DNA of 21,504 nt from Protostelium mycophagum (taxonomy: Eukaryota > Evosea > Variosea > Protosteliida > Protosteliaceae), in assembly GCA_002081555.1 (NCBI GenBank), contig MZNV01001854.1:1-21504 (forward strand), written 5' to 3'. The notes beneath the pieces were generated by a model. The model was not told the DNA's origin, searched no databases, and saw only the letters and a list, made by a program, of their open reading frames with translations. Of the stretch, positions 1-10,000 are shown one piece after another. Position numbers and translations under genes: made by a program. The first letter of the stretch is position 1. Every line of letters starts with the position of its first letter.

Positions 1-47
1 ACCTTTCGGTTAACAGCCGAACGCGCTACCGATTGCGCCATAAGAGC
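1..47 (-). tRNA. tRNA-Asn (anticodon GTT), 3' part outside window
   Basis: Read on the minus strand, 47 down to 1 gives a 7-base acceptor strand, TG at positions 8-9, a D arm GCGC..GCGC, and a perfect 5-bp anticodon stem TTCGG/CCGAA enclosing loop CTGTTAA, so the anticodon is GTT (Asn). The segment TGGCGCAATCGG matches the RNA polymerase III A box. The variable loop starts at the window edge; the T arm, 3' acceptor strand and terminator are not visible. No intron is seen after the anticodon. Confidence 0.93.
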
Positions 48-525
48 GGGTTGTGAACAGCGTCGAAGGTGAGTATTTTGCATATATCCATTAAAAAACA
101 ACTCGTTCTCACCGGGAAAAATGTATCTATTTTTAGATCAGCTCTAAAAATAGTCATTTCCTGTTTATTGAAAATTTTTCCCGTCAAAATTGAGATATTC
201 ATGTTCTGCTGGAAATTGATGTTTTTTTAATGTTGCAGAATTTTTGGGGGCGTCAAGAAACCGCACAAAGCATTCTTATGTACATTGTGTATTTCAGCCA
301 TCAATATTTAAAATAAAAATTCATCACGAAAAATCATTTTTGCAATAGAGATGCGAGTCACATTAAGACTTGCATAAATTTGGTGCAATTTTTTTAATTA
401 AAAATCAACCGCAGCCAAACCAAATAGAACGTTCTGCACGACTTCAAAAATACCTTGTATATATATTCACAATTTTCTTGCGTTTGAAAAATTTGGAGCT
501 TCGCGCGAAGGTATTCAACGGCTCA
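48..525. other. AT-rich intergenic stretch
   Basis: No convincing coding region on either strand. A small hairpin with 10-base arms CTATTTTTAG / CTAAAAATAG lies at 127-136 and 144-153. A plus-strand open frame at 370-735 has low-complexity composition and no family resemblance and is not called. Confidence 0.6.
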
Positions 526-531
526 TTTATT
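526..531 (-). terminator. AATAAA polyadenylation signal
   Basis: Minus-strand AATAAA about 80 bases past the stop of the small open frame at 612-965. It is the main support for that frame being a real gene. Confidence 0.45.
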
Positions 532-611
532 CGGGGTAATTACCACGCTTTTTTCAAGCGTTTTGATTACCACAGCACACAATCATCAAATAAACTTGGT
601 TCACAATTAAA

Positions 612-965
612 TCACGCCTCCTGTAATATCTCATTGTACCAGCCAATGAATACTTTGTTAAGAGGTTCCACTCTCTTGTCTAGCCAGAAGGGGTCGTCAC
701 TTTCTCTTGAGTGTCGTATGATCGCCTCGCAATGAAGATCTCGAGGCGTCTTAGATGTAGAAGGGGTCGGTTCTGTGGGCTCTGTCTGCTGTGCACAGAC
801 GAACACTTGATAGCATTTGTCATTTCTGGAGGCTTTATGATACAATCTGGTCACAATTGCACATAATCCAATAATTATTTGCATATGGATAAAAAGGTCT
901 CCTTTCCTGGTGCCAAAGTTTGCAACCTTCGCATCCCGACCACAAAAGTACTCCTCTGAAGCCAA
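612..965 (-). CDS. Possible small protein, 117 residues, unknown
   Basis: Unspliced frame starting MASEEYFCGRDAKVANFG and ending NEILQEA. The C-terminal half has mixed polar composition that looks coding, and there is a run of T-E-P-T-P residues in the middle. A hydrophobic stretch near residues 28-40 could be a membrane segment. I recognise no family. For: an AATAAA follows the stop at a sensible distance. Against: it has no visible intron in an intron-dense region, and it begins only about 75 bases after the stop codon of the upstream AA14 gene, leaving almost no promoter. It could also be part of an alternative 3' end of the AA14 transcript, or chance. Confidence 0.35.
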   Translation of the reverse strand: MASEEYFCGRDAKVANFGTRKGDLFIHMQIIIGLCAIVTRLYHKASRNDKCYQVFVCAQQTEPTEPTPSTSKTPRDLHCEAIIRHSRESDDPFWLDKRVEPLNKVFIGWYNEILQEA

Positions 966-1022
966 CAGGACATACCACGGAACAAATAAATCTTCACATC
1001 ATCAGAATGTCTTAGGAGTACA

Positions 1023-1028
1023 TTTATT
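1023..1028 (-). terminator. AATAAA polyadenylation signal of the AA14 gene
   Basis: AATAAA on the minus strand 10 bases after the stop at 1039-1041. It supports ending the gene with the last spliced exon rather than at the in-frame TAA (1144-1146) that appears if the final intron is retained. Confidence 0.75.
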
Positions 1029-1038
1029 AGGACAATGC

Positions 1039-2920
1039 TCAGTATTTCTTCCAGATGGAGGGGTCAGCAGTCAGAGAAGAGAAGGTGTTCTCGCGGTTGT
1101 CGCTGTGATCGTCAACATCACATCACAATTCATGTCTTTAAACTTACAAGAAGTTGCTCTCCCATCTGTTGTGCTGGGTTGCGTCGGTAAGAACAAGTTG
1201 TCCGATGTTGTTGATGTCAACTCTATATGGTCCTCTGCCAAACAAACTTCCGGTTGTCATGGGCGACTCCCAAACCACCTGTCCTTGTCCGTTCACGCTC
1301 TGGAAAGATCCGTTGTCGAGGACCTGAATATGTCAGATATGACAGTGACATATAGTGACGTCATACCTTGAGGGTGTAGGGGCGCTGGTCGCGGGTGACA
1401 CCGATGAACAAAGGAACGTTGTTGGCAACATTGTCGTTGATCATAATGCTTCCAGACGAGTACTCGACGTACACGGTGAATCTGCAGTTGGGGGACACGA
1501 TGGAGGCACTGTACATCTCAGAAATGTCGACAAACTACAACGATGTACACTCACCCTCCGTCGACGAGGAAAGTGTTGGGGTTGTTGGAGACGATTCTGG
1601 ATCCGTAACCCTTGGGGTTAATTCTGGTATCCATGCACTTCTGCTCGGCGGGGGCAGCACGGGCCTAGTGACGTCATTACATTGTACGATGACGTGTCAT
1701 TACGTACAGTGTAGTTGTTGGGGTTGGTAGCGACAAAGATGTCTTTCTGGGCTCCTTCGGCGAATCCGTAGAGAATCGAGTAGGTGGGGGCAAATTGACC
1801 GGCCTCTGGCATGTTCTGAGCTGTTTAAAGTCAGTATATCGGTACATCTACAACGAACCAAAACTGAGGTTTCATTTCAATGAGACTCACATCCTTGGTT
1901 CTTCCAGTACATGGGGTTACGGGGACCCTGGGTACATGAGGCGGGGTCGTAGCACTTTCTGGGTGGCTGGGCTCTTCTAACATCGATGGGGGATGCGTTG
2001 GCGTTTGCGTTTGTAACAGCGCACACGAAGGGGGTCATGTACTGTAGAGGTTAGCATGAGATGGCGAGGATTTAATACCGCACCATTTGGTCGGAACCTC
2101 CGCTGGACTTGTGGATCCAGAACCATGCGCACATGCACCTGCATAATTTGAGTTTTGAATTTCGGATGTGGCGGGAAACTCACTTTCCGTTGGGGCAAGC
2201 GGGGAGGTTTGGGATATCAAACCACTGCTTCTGTCTGGCAATACAGTCGTGGACAACAGAGAAGACAACGAAATCGCTGGGCTTCACCTGCATCTCTTTA
2301 GAAGATGATTCATTTTCGATTGAATCGGATCATAACGTACTGAGGTGGCGTTACTCTTGTAGGCAATAGCGAAAGCACATCCAGCGACGTCTATTCTGTT
2401 GGGGGCGTGGATGTCTATGTTGATATTAGAATGGCATTGAGACATGATTTGAAGGCGATGTAATGTGGACACTCACTGGACCAGCTGTTTCCAGCCCAGG
2501 GAACTGGGGTGTTCTCTTGGTTGAATCCAGCAGCTCCCATGCTGGTGAAGGCCTTGTTAGAGGAGATCTCGACGAAAGCCTTTCCGTTGGCTGGTAATTG
2601 AAAAACCTGATCATATTATTCATTTGTGTTGGAAGAGAAACTCACATCATTAGCGGCGGGAGGGTACGCCAAGTTGCCGTGCCACCACCACTGATCAAAG
2701 GAGTAATCCTAACATGAAATCAATGTTTCGCCTTCTATCTCATCTATGCACCTGAAGGGGTTGAGAGTTTTGATCAGAGTTTCCATTGGCTCTGTCACGG
2801 TCAAAGGTGGAAGGATGCCTGATATCCGTGTCAAATCATCTTCATCGTGGTTGTCACATACCATATGGAACAGTGGGCAGCGGCTAGGGCCAAGAGGCTT
2901 AAGGAGACGAAGGCTCTCAT
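1039..2920 (-). CDS. Secreted AA14-type lytic polysaccharide monooxygenase with C-terminal bulb-type-lectin-like domain
   Basis: Thirteen exons (minus): 2862-2920, 2752-2818, 2646-2708, 2477-2606, 2341-2414, 2184-2287, 2084-2138, 1891-2041, 1708-1820, 1555-1664, 1367-1508, 1148-1323, 1039-1102; all phases close, giving 435 residues. A signal peptide (MRAFVSLSLLALAAA) ends immediately before a His, so the mature protein begins HCSIWHP, as needed for a copper histidine brace. AA14 hallmarks follow: DQWWWHGNLAYPP, DVAGCAFAIAY, then CMCAWFWIHKSSGGSDQMYM. Counting from mature His1, His94 and Tyr170 fall where AA14 enzymes carry their other copper ligands (His99 and Tyr176 in the fungal prototype). 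Known AA14 enzymes oxidatively cleave xylan; the substrate here is unknown. The last ~150 residues hold three beta-prism-II-like repeats (SPNCRFTVYV.., RPYTLKVLDNG..VVWES, GPYRVDINNIGQLVLTD..RWES). The canonical mannose-binding QxDxNxVxY residues are degenerate, so sugar binding is not assured. The gene lies downstream of the histidine kinase gene on the same strand. Confidence 0.86.
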
Positions 2921-3242
2921 GGCTGGTGCTTGTAAAGAATGCCAAAACCGGTAAGTCAGTGTGTCGACAACATGTCTCCAATCTTGATTTCTGGCATCGG
3001 GTTTCGCCTTTGACAGCTCAAAAGTGTGCCGCAACCATGGGGGCTGCGCACTGTCAGTGTCTGGAATACCGTCCACTCACCACGATGCACCTGGACAGTG
3101 ACATCGACCTCTATGTCTGCAACCAATCACATTAATAGGAGAAAAGTGACAGAAAATTCAATGAAATCTGAGCGAAAACTGGTCGAAAACTTGATTTTTG
3201 GTACAAATTTGCACGAACTTGCCACACAGGTTATTTTACTCC
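2921..3242 (-). promoter_or_regulatory. Upstream region of the AA14 gene
   Basis: No gene is seen here. A GTGAGTGG donor (around 3069-3076) and an acceptor TTTACAAG just before the start codon could bracket a 5'-UTR intron; this is only a pattern match. No clear TATA box was found. Confidence 0.3.
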
Positions 3243-3248
3243 TTTATT
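3243..3248 (-). terminator. AATAAA polyadenylation signal of the histidine kinase gene
   Basis: Minus-strand AATAAA about 110 bases after the kinase stop codon (3357-3359). Confidence 0.65.
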
Positions 3249-3356
3249 TCCATTTTCACAGTACTCAAAATCTCTGCCTCATATTTGTACAGAAAACCTA
3301 ACTCCTTCAGAAACAATATCTCATGCAATTGCAAAACATGACTGTTGGGCCATCTT

Positions 3357-4032
3357 TTAGTCGAAAACGCACCTTCGCCGCTCGGGGCACCTCCGCTCTA
3401 TAGCATCAAATATATCTTTCTTTTGGAACGGCTTAGTGATGTAACTGTTCATCCCGACCCCAACTGCAGTCTGCGAGTGTGTGTCTCTGGTGTTTGCAGA
3501 GACACCGATGATTAAGAGGGGATCCTCTTCGTTATTTTGCTGCTCGAAGTTTCGGATCTTTTGCGTGGACTCTATTCCGTTCATGATCGGCATTTCGAAA
3601 TCCATACTGAAATTGATTAGATTTTTCAGAAAGTTTAGAAAATTTCTTCCGGATGAATTTTTCTAATAGAAAAAGTCGACTCACAGTACGGCGTCGAACC
3701 TCTTATCCGAGGAGTAAGAACTGCACACCTGCTCCCATCAGTTTCTCCATCTACAGTCCCATCTACAATCCCATCTACAACGAACATCACCTTTTCAAAC
3801 GCTTCCTTGCCGTTATCCGCCACTTCTGTGGTATATCCTTCCATCTCCAAGATTCTCTTCATCAACTTTTGGTTGATTGGGTTGTCCTCTACAATCAGGA
3901 TGTGTTTGGTTCTGGCCCTCATTTTGGGGGGGGGGGCGTCCGCAGATGTCGACGCTTTTCTCTTCTTATTGTCGACTTCCTGTACAGTGGGCTTTTGGCA
4001 GATCACGTGGAACATGCAGGAGGTTCCGACAC
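3357..4032 (-). other. Kinase module: C-terminal receiver (response-regulator) domain
   Basis: Exon 3791-4032 carries a Lys/Pro-rich linker (KKRKASTSADAPPPK) and then HILIVEDNPINQKLMKR with the acidic pair. A small exon ends RFDAVL and exon 3357-3605 begins MDFEMPIMNG, whose Asp (codon 3600-3602) is the phospho-acceptor. The conserved Ser of IGVSANT and Lys of ITKPFQ are present. The receiver therefore looks functional. Confidence 0.92.
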
Positions 4033-7000
4033 CTGGAAGATGTCAGTTGTAGATGGGGGTAGGGGGAATCGAAATGATTTTTCCTTGTGTGCAAATGCAG
4101 GATCAAAAAGTTGTGTGGGAGCGGTAATTACCGCAAGAACTCTGCGGTAGGAGTTGCGGAGTTTTGCTTACCGAGACCAAAATCGCGGTAATTACCGCTC
4201 CCACTCCACAGCGTTTTAGAAATTAGAAAGGATCTTACCTTTTTGAGATTCCAAGCGGATACTTCCGCCCATCAGATCTACAATTTCCCTCGTAATATTC
4301 AACCCTAAGCCAGACCCTCCATACCTAGAATTTTCAATGAAATTTCAGTGAAATTTCAACACGATTTCATTTCATGATTTTTCTTCGAAATCTCATCGAG
4401 ATTTCACTCACTTTGAGGAGATGTTGGCGTTGGCTTGCGAGAATGGCTTGAACAGTTTTGAAAGCTCTTGGTCTGTCAGGCCGATTCCACTGTCTTTCAC
4501 CGTGAAATACAGGATGATCTTGTCGTCTAATATCTCATGCCGATATATGATTGTTAGTCCTCCTGTCTTCTGTCAGATTCACGTGATTCTTGTGCAAGTT
4601 CTACACGGAAGATTTCTAGAGCTTTAATACTCTTCCACATCCAAAAATCAATTATACTGGTTGTCTTGCTGACAAATAGATTTTTTTGTTTTTTCGGAGG
4701 ATTCTTTTCACCCGAATTAGTACAGGACACCATAGGATTTTAAACTCCCATTTAAAATACCATCAAAAAAGAGTTGACCGATACCAAAATTTCGAGAATA
4801 AATCACCTTTGTCCATAAACTTCACCGAGTTAGAGATGATGTTGATCAGTACCTTGAGTTTTCAACGAATTTTCATCGAAATTTCACGATGTGAATCTCA
4901 CTTGGGACAATCTGTGTGGATCTCCAACGGCGTAACAGATGTCATCTGGTACTTCTTGCGTAAAGGTGAGACCCTTCTCCATTAATTTTGCCTTGTACAT
5001 AAGCTTCACCTTGATTAACGTGAATTTTCATTGTGGTTCAATTTTTTTCATTCTATTGTGAGGGGTTTCAATCGAATACGACAAAAATATTCCCTGAATT
5101 TTCATGGAAAACTCACCTTCTCAATCACGTCCAGCGGGTTGAATGTGATGCTCTGCAACTTAATACTCTGCTTCTCCAACATTGACACGGTGAGTACAGT
5201 GTCCACGATGTCTTTGAGATGGTCTGATGAGATAGATATGGCCTCCAACATCTCTCCCAGATCCTGAAGCACAGACCCGATCTCAGATCTGGCAGATTCA
5301 TCCACCTGAATTTTCCTCAGAATTGTCTGAGAACCTTCCCGGAACTTTCTGATAGTTCCCAGAATATAAACTCGCATATTTCAGTCGACGAACCCGGCAC
5401 AAACAACATCGCAGAATTTTGTATGGAGATTTCCGAGAAATTTCCGAGAAATTTCCCACCCTGTTACTATTTTTGGTCATGTACAATTTAAACCGGGCGA
5501 GCTGGTCCAGCATCAATTGTTTGCTTCCATAAATACCATTCAGGGGGTTCCTCAACTCATGACACAGAACGTCTATAAACTCCTCTAGACCTTTCTTCAC
5601 GACCTGCGAGATTTCAGTGAAATTTCATCCGAATTTCACGAGAATTCGACCTCAAGCTCTGTTGCCATGGACCGGAACCTGTACACGTCAGAAACTTCCA
5701 GGAAATTTCCGACTTTCGCAGATCTCCCACCTCTTTTCGCTCTCTAAAAGCTGCGAAAACTTGGCGTTATCCAGATGCACAGCCATCTGCACAGCTATAT
5801 TTGAAACCATCTTGACTCTCTGGTCGTTAAAGACAGAGTTGTTCAGGTTATTTTCCAGGTATATACATCCTTTGATGGCGTTGTTCCTCACAATTGGAGC
5901 ACATAGGACAGATTTGACGTTGTTTGCACAGATGTATGCATCGGACTCAAAGTTGTTGCGTCTGCCATCTCCGATGATTACCTGGAAAGTGTTAGGAATG
6001 ACGATTGTAGATGACCAATGAATAATTGATTTGCAGTCATGTTGAGCTGACGTGTCAACTGACGCGTTAAGGTCGTCGTTCATTAACGTGTTCACTACCG
6101 TGCATTTTGAAGAACGACATAATTCGATGAAATAAACTTACCGTCTCTTTTGTCCTGGCAACATAATTGATAATAGAATGTGGGTAATTACCCGGTATGC
6201 TGGCAAGCGATATCGCTCTTATGGTATCGACCTGATTTATTTAATGGGATGTGGGTCATGTCAGATCGCCCAAATGATTAAATATGTGCAGAAAGACTGC
6301 CAAGGACAAAGCAGCTTGCGCACTGACCTGCATAGAGTCGAGGTCACCCTCAGCCACCACCAGTAGTTCACCATTTAATTCGGACAAGACGAATATACCC
6401 TTCTGCGCTCCAGAATTCTCGATGATCATCTTCATCATGGTGTCCAGCAGTTGCTCCAGTGACATATCCATGGAGATGGCTTCTGACATTCTGACCATCA
6501 TCTGCATGTCAAGCTGACAGGTGTCAGACGAGATGGAGTGTGAAATTTTCTGAGAAATTTACCTGGTTGTTGTTGTCTTCGAGGCGTTCATCCTCTTCTG
6601 GTTTTTCGATCTGCGAAATTTCAGCGAGATTTCAACACAATCCATCTACAACGAGCAAAATCACCTCGGATACGTCCATCGGCTCGTAGTCTTCTTTGTT
6701 TGGGACGTCCGATAGATATTGTGGAAATTCAAGTTGTAATTGCTTCACTTTGGCAATAGAGTTCCAATCTCTGTACAAAAAGTATGCCTCTTCTAAATGC
6801 ATCTTGGCATATTGCGTGAAATTACTCTTGTGCCATAACCTGACACGTGTCATGATATCGCATGAGATGTCGTTGATGACGTCACTTGAGATATCTCACC
6901 TCCCTGCCAGTTCGTCGGCGACAGCTTCAAACTGGAGGAATTGGTTGGCTTTGGCTGAGGTCTTCGCTTTTGAATAATATTCCACGGCTTCGAATGGTCT

Positions 7001-10000
7001 TCCCTCCATCCTTTGTTTTTTAATTTTCTAGTTGTAGATGGGATTGTAGATGGAGTTGTAGATGGAGTTACCTGGCTTTTTCTGCCTTCAGAAGGGATAA
7101 TTTATGGTCGTTGTTCGTTGGGCAATCTTCAGTGTACTGTTCGAATTTTCCCATCACATAATTGATGTGGTCATCTACCTGAAATTTCCATTAAAAACAG
7201 TTGTAATCACGGTTGTAGATCGAGTTGTAGAGTACGAAAGACTCACCGTTTTTCTTCTCTCGGGTGACATGTTGTCAGCATCCGCCCTGTCTAACATCCT
7301 GTACATCAACATGGCTGTGAAGAACCTACACAACATTAAAATTCCAAGGAAATAAATCCACGAGTTTTAAAACATCTACAATCCTGTAGATCGTACCCCG
7401 TCATAAAACTCTCGAAATTTCACCGAAATTTCACTCACCTAGCTTCCTTCACGGCGTAGAAACCGTTGAGCCCTTCTTCTGTGAACTTGATATACTTATC
7501 AAACAGCTCCCAAAAGGTCTCTGGTTCCGAGCAATTGGACCAAAATGCGGTGGCGACCTTCCCATAATAGTAACCAGACATGACCAGGGGGTCGTTACCG
7601 TTTTGTCTCAAATATTCTGGCTCCTTTTCTTCAAAGATGGCGTTGGTCTGGGTGTTCCAACGCAGGGGGATCTGATTACGTCATCAGTGGACTAATTGAT
7701 TGCGACGATGAGATAAAGATAGATCACCTGAAATCCTTCCATCCAATTGAAAACGGCCAAATTTACACCTGGAAAAATCAGTGAAATCTCGAAAATTCCG
7801 GGAAATTGCAAGTCCTCCATCTACAACGCTTACCGTGTATATATCCCCTCACCCTCTTATATATCTTGTATGTATCTTTCAGTGGTGTTCCTCTGCACAA
7901 CCTACTGGTGTAAAAAAAGAGTCTGTGGATTGGATCGAACCCCCGACCTGTTGAGAACCATATTGTGGCCGGAGTAACAGGCATAAGGTGGATCTCCATA
8001 TTCTATTGCGGACTCAAAGGATCTGTCCATAAATGGGAAGGCATAGTTCAGAGGCATGGTCCAGTGTGAGGCCCAGGCAAACGCAAAGTAGCATCTACAA
8101 CGAAGATTCTCATTCGGATACAACTCCAAAAGTGAACATCCTAAGACTCCGAGCTCATGCACCCATGCCAAATTCTTCGTCTACAACATGTCAGATATCG
8201 TCCGACTTGGTTGTCATGTCGACATCTACAACGAGACACACCTGCCATGATGCGTGAGCAGTCCAGTTGCAGAAGGCCAGGGACGAATATGCCGAGTTTC
8301 CGTGTTTCAAAGTATAAGAAACCGCAACCGTCGCGCTCGTGTTCATTTCGGCGATCTACAATGCTCAGTTTCATCTGAATGAGACTCATGGACATTACTT
8401 TTCCCAGACAAAATATGGGTGCCCACATCGCTACCAGCGCCTTAAGACAGTCTTTGTGACTCTGATCCGTCATCTCCGGTGCGGTGTATAGATCTGCGAC
8501 AGATCTGCCGTTCAGGCAGGCAACCATCTTCTCGTACTCCTTTGCAGATTCTTTCCAGGCCTCTTCCTCCGGCTTATCCATAGAGATGTGAATGTCGTAC
8601 ATACTCAGCAATTCACTCAATGTACTGATCGTCTCCGAAAATCTATTCGTGTCAATTTTTTAAAAAAGATTTTCGCATTTTTAAGGTTCTTTGAAACTCC
8701 GAAACTCCGGAAATCTCACCTCTGTTGGAACTCCATCTGCTCCGCTTTAATGAAATAAACGCTAGCCTTGTCTAACTTGTCTTTACAATGGCTCAATAGT
8801 TCGGGATAAGTCTCTTCTGCTTTCTGAGGGTTACCACCGAGGTATTCGCATTCGGCCAAGAGTTTACACAGCTCGAAAGTCGTATCGTAATGCGTCTCCC
8901 ATCTGGTTTCCGGCAACATGTCCAATCTACAACGCGTCATTTCGTAATACGATTGTGAAATTTCGATGAGATTTCCCACCCCAATGAAGCGTAATTCTGC
9001 CCTGAGGAAAATGCTGAGCTTTGTTTCGCCTTTCTTGCACCTTTTAGCCACAGTTTAGACAATTTGTCTTTTTCATCATTGTCTTGGATTAGATGGACCG
9101 AGTGTCCATACTGTGACAAGACTTCAAATAACTTGTCCTCTGAGATTTCTCCGGAAGAAATCAATAATCTCCCGATATTGAGGTGTATCTACAACGTTGT
9201 AAGCGAAAAAAAAATTCCCGCCAAACAATGGATTTCAAAATTCGAACCTGTGGGCGTTGTTCCATGCTGATCATCTCATATGCTGCCTGTTGCACTCGGT
9301 CATGGAGAAACTTCAATCTTATTGTGTGGATGCCTTCTGCAAGATCCTGAAATCTCATCAACTTTTCTGACACATGACGTCATATCCCACTTGTCATTTT
9401 GACAGCAGTGTTAGATATAACACCTCACCTCGTTGTCGAAAGCGATACTAGATTCTTCGCCCTGCAATAGAAGTAGCTCTTCCTTCACTGCCGGCCAGAT
9501 CTTTTTGGCGCACTCTTGTACTGGCGTGTTGTAGATGATCGACAGAGTATTGAGATCGAAAGTATTTCCAATGGATGCGGCCAGAGAGACCACTTCTTGT
9601 GTACTCGTGTCGAGGCGTTTTATTCTGATGAAATTCGTGAGTTGTAGACGGATTAATTCGGTCTTGGAGTCTAGAAGTGTACATGTTCTCTTTGAGACTT
9701 TGCGATACCAGAATTTTCCAAGCCGCAAGACAAACCGCACACATCAAAACAAATAGTCCAAAGAATCTTCGTACCGGTCAGTCATCATTTCCACCACATT
9801 GTCAGTGATATCCATATCCCGAATCTGTCCGGCATCCCAAGACCATTGTCCTATAGAGGTATTGAAGTATATGTGACCTTCTTTAGCCAATGTAATGAGG
9901 AATTGTACAACAAAGAACGGGTTGCCTTGCGTCTTTTCGAGGATTGTAGAACAGAGTGGTTTGACCTGTCCGTCCTCATTTTGGGATTTTCAAAGAATAA

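Noticed and set aside
370-735. Plus-strand 121-codon open frame
   Set aside because: AT-rich start, no domain or signal, and it overlaps the better-supported minus-strand frame at 612-965.
1144-1146. In-frame TAA as the AA14 stop codon
   Set aside because: It lies just inside a GTAAGT donor; splicing to the acceptor at 1103-1104 extends the frame by a sensible tail ending directly before an AATAAA.
910-1371. Plus-strand 153-codon open frame
   Set aside because: Antisense to the last exons of the AA14 gene, whose phases and protein motifs close on the minus strand.
1367-1508. Ricin-type (beta-trefoil) reading of the AA14 C-terminal repeats
   Set aside because: No QxW motifs at the trefoil spacing; the VVWES/RWES endings and G-x-L-V-L pattern fit the bulb-type lectin better.
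3748-3782. Tandem CATCTACAA repeats as a CRISPR-like array
   Set aside because: The units are only 11-12 bases with no spacers and sit inside a eukaryotic intron.
5983-6095. Minus-strand frame with NDDLNASVDTSAQHDC as part of the GAF domain
   Set aside because: Skipping it (intron about 6138-5982) joins ARTKET to VIIGDGRRNNFES and restores the usual GAF spacing.
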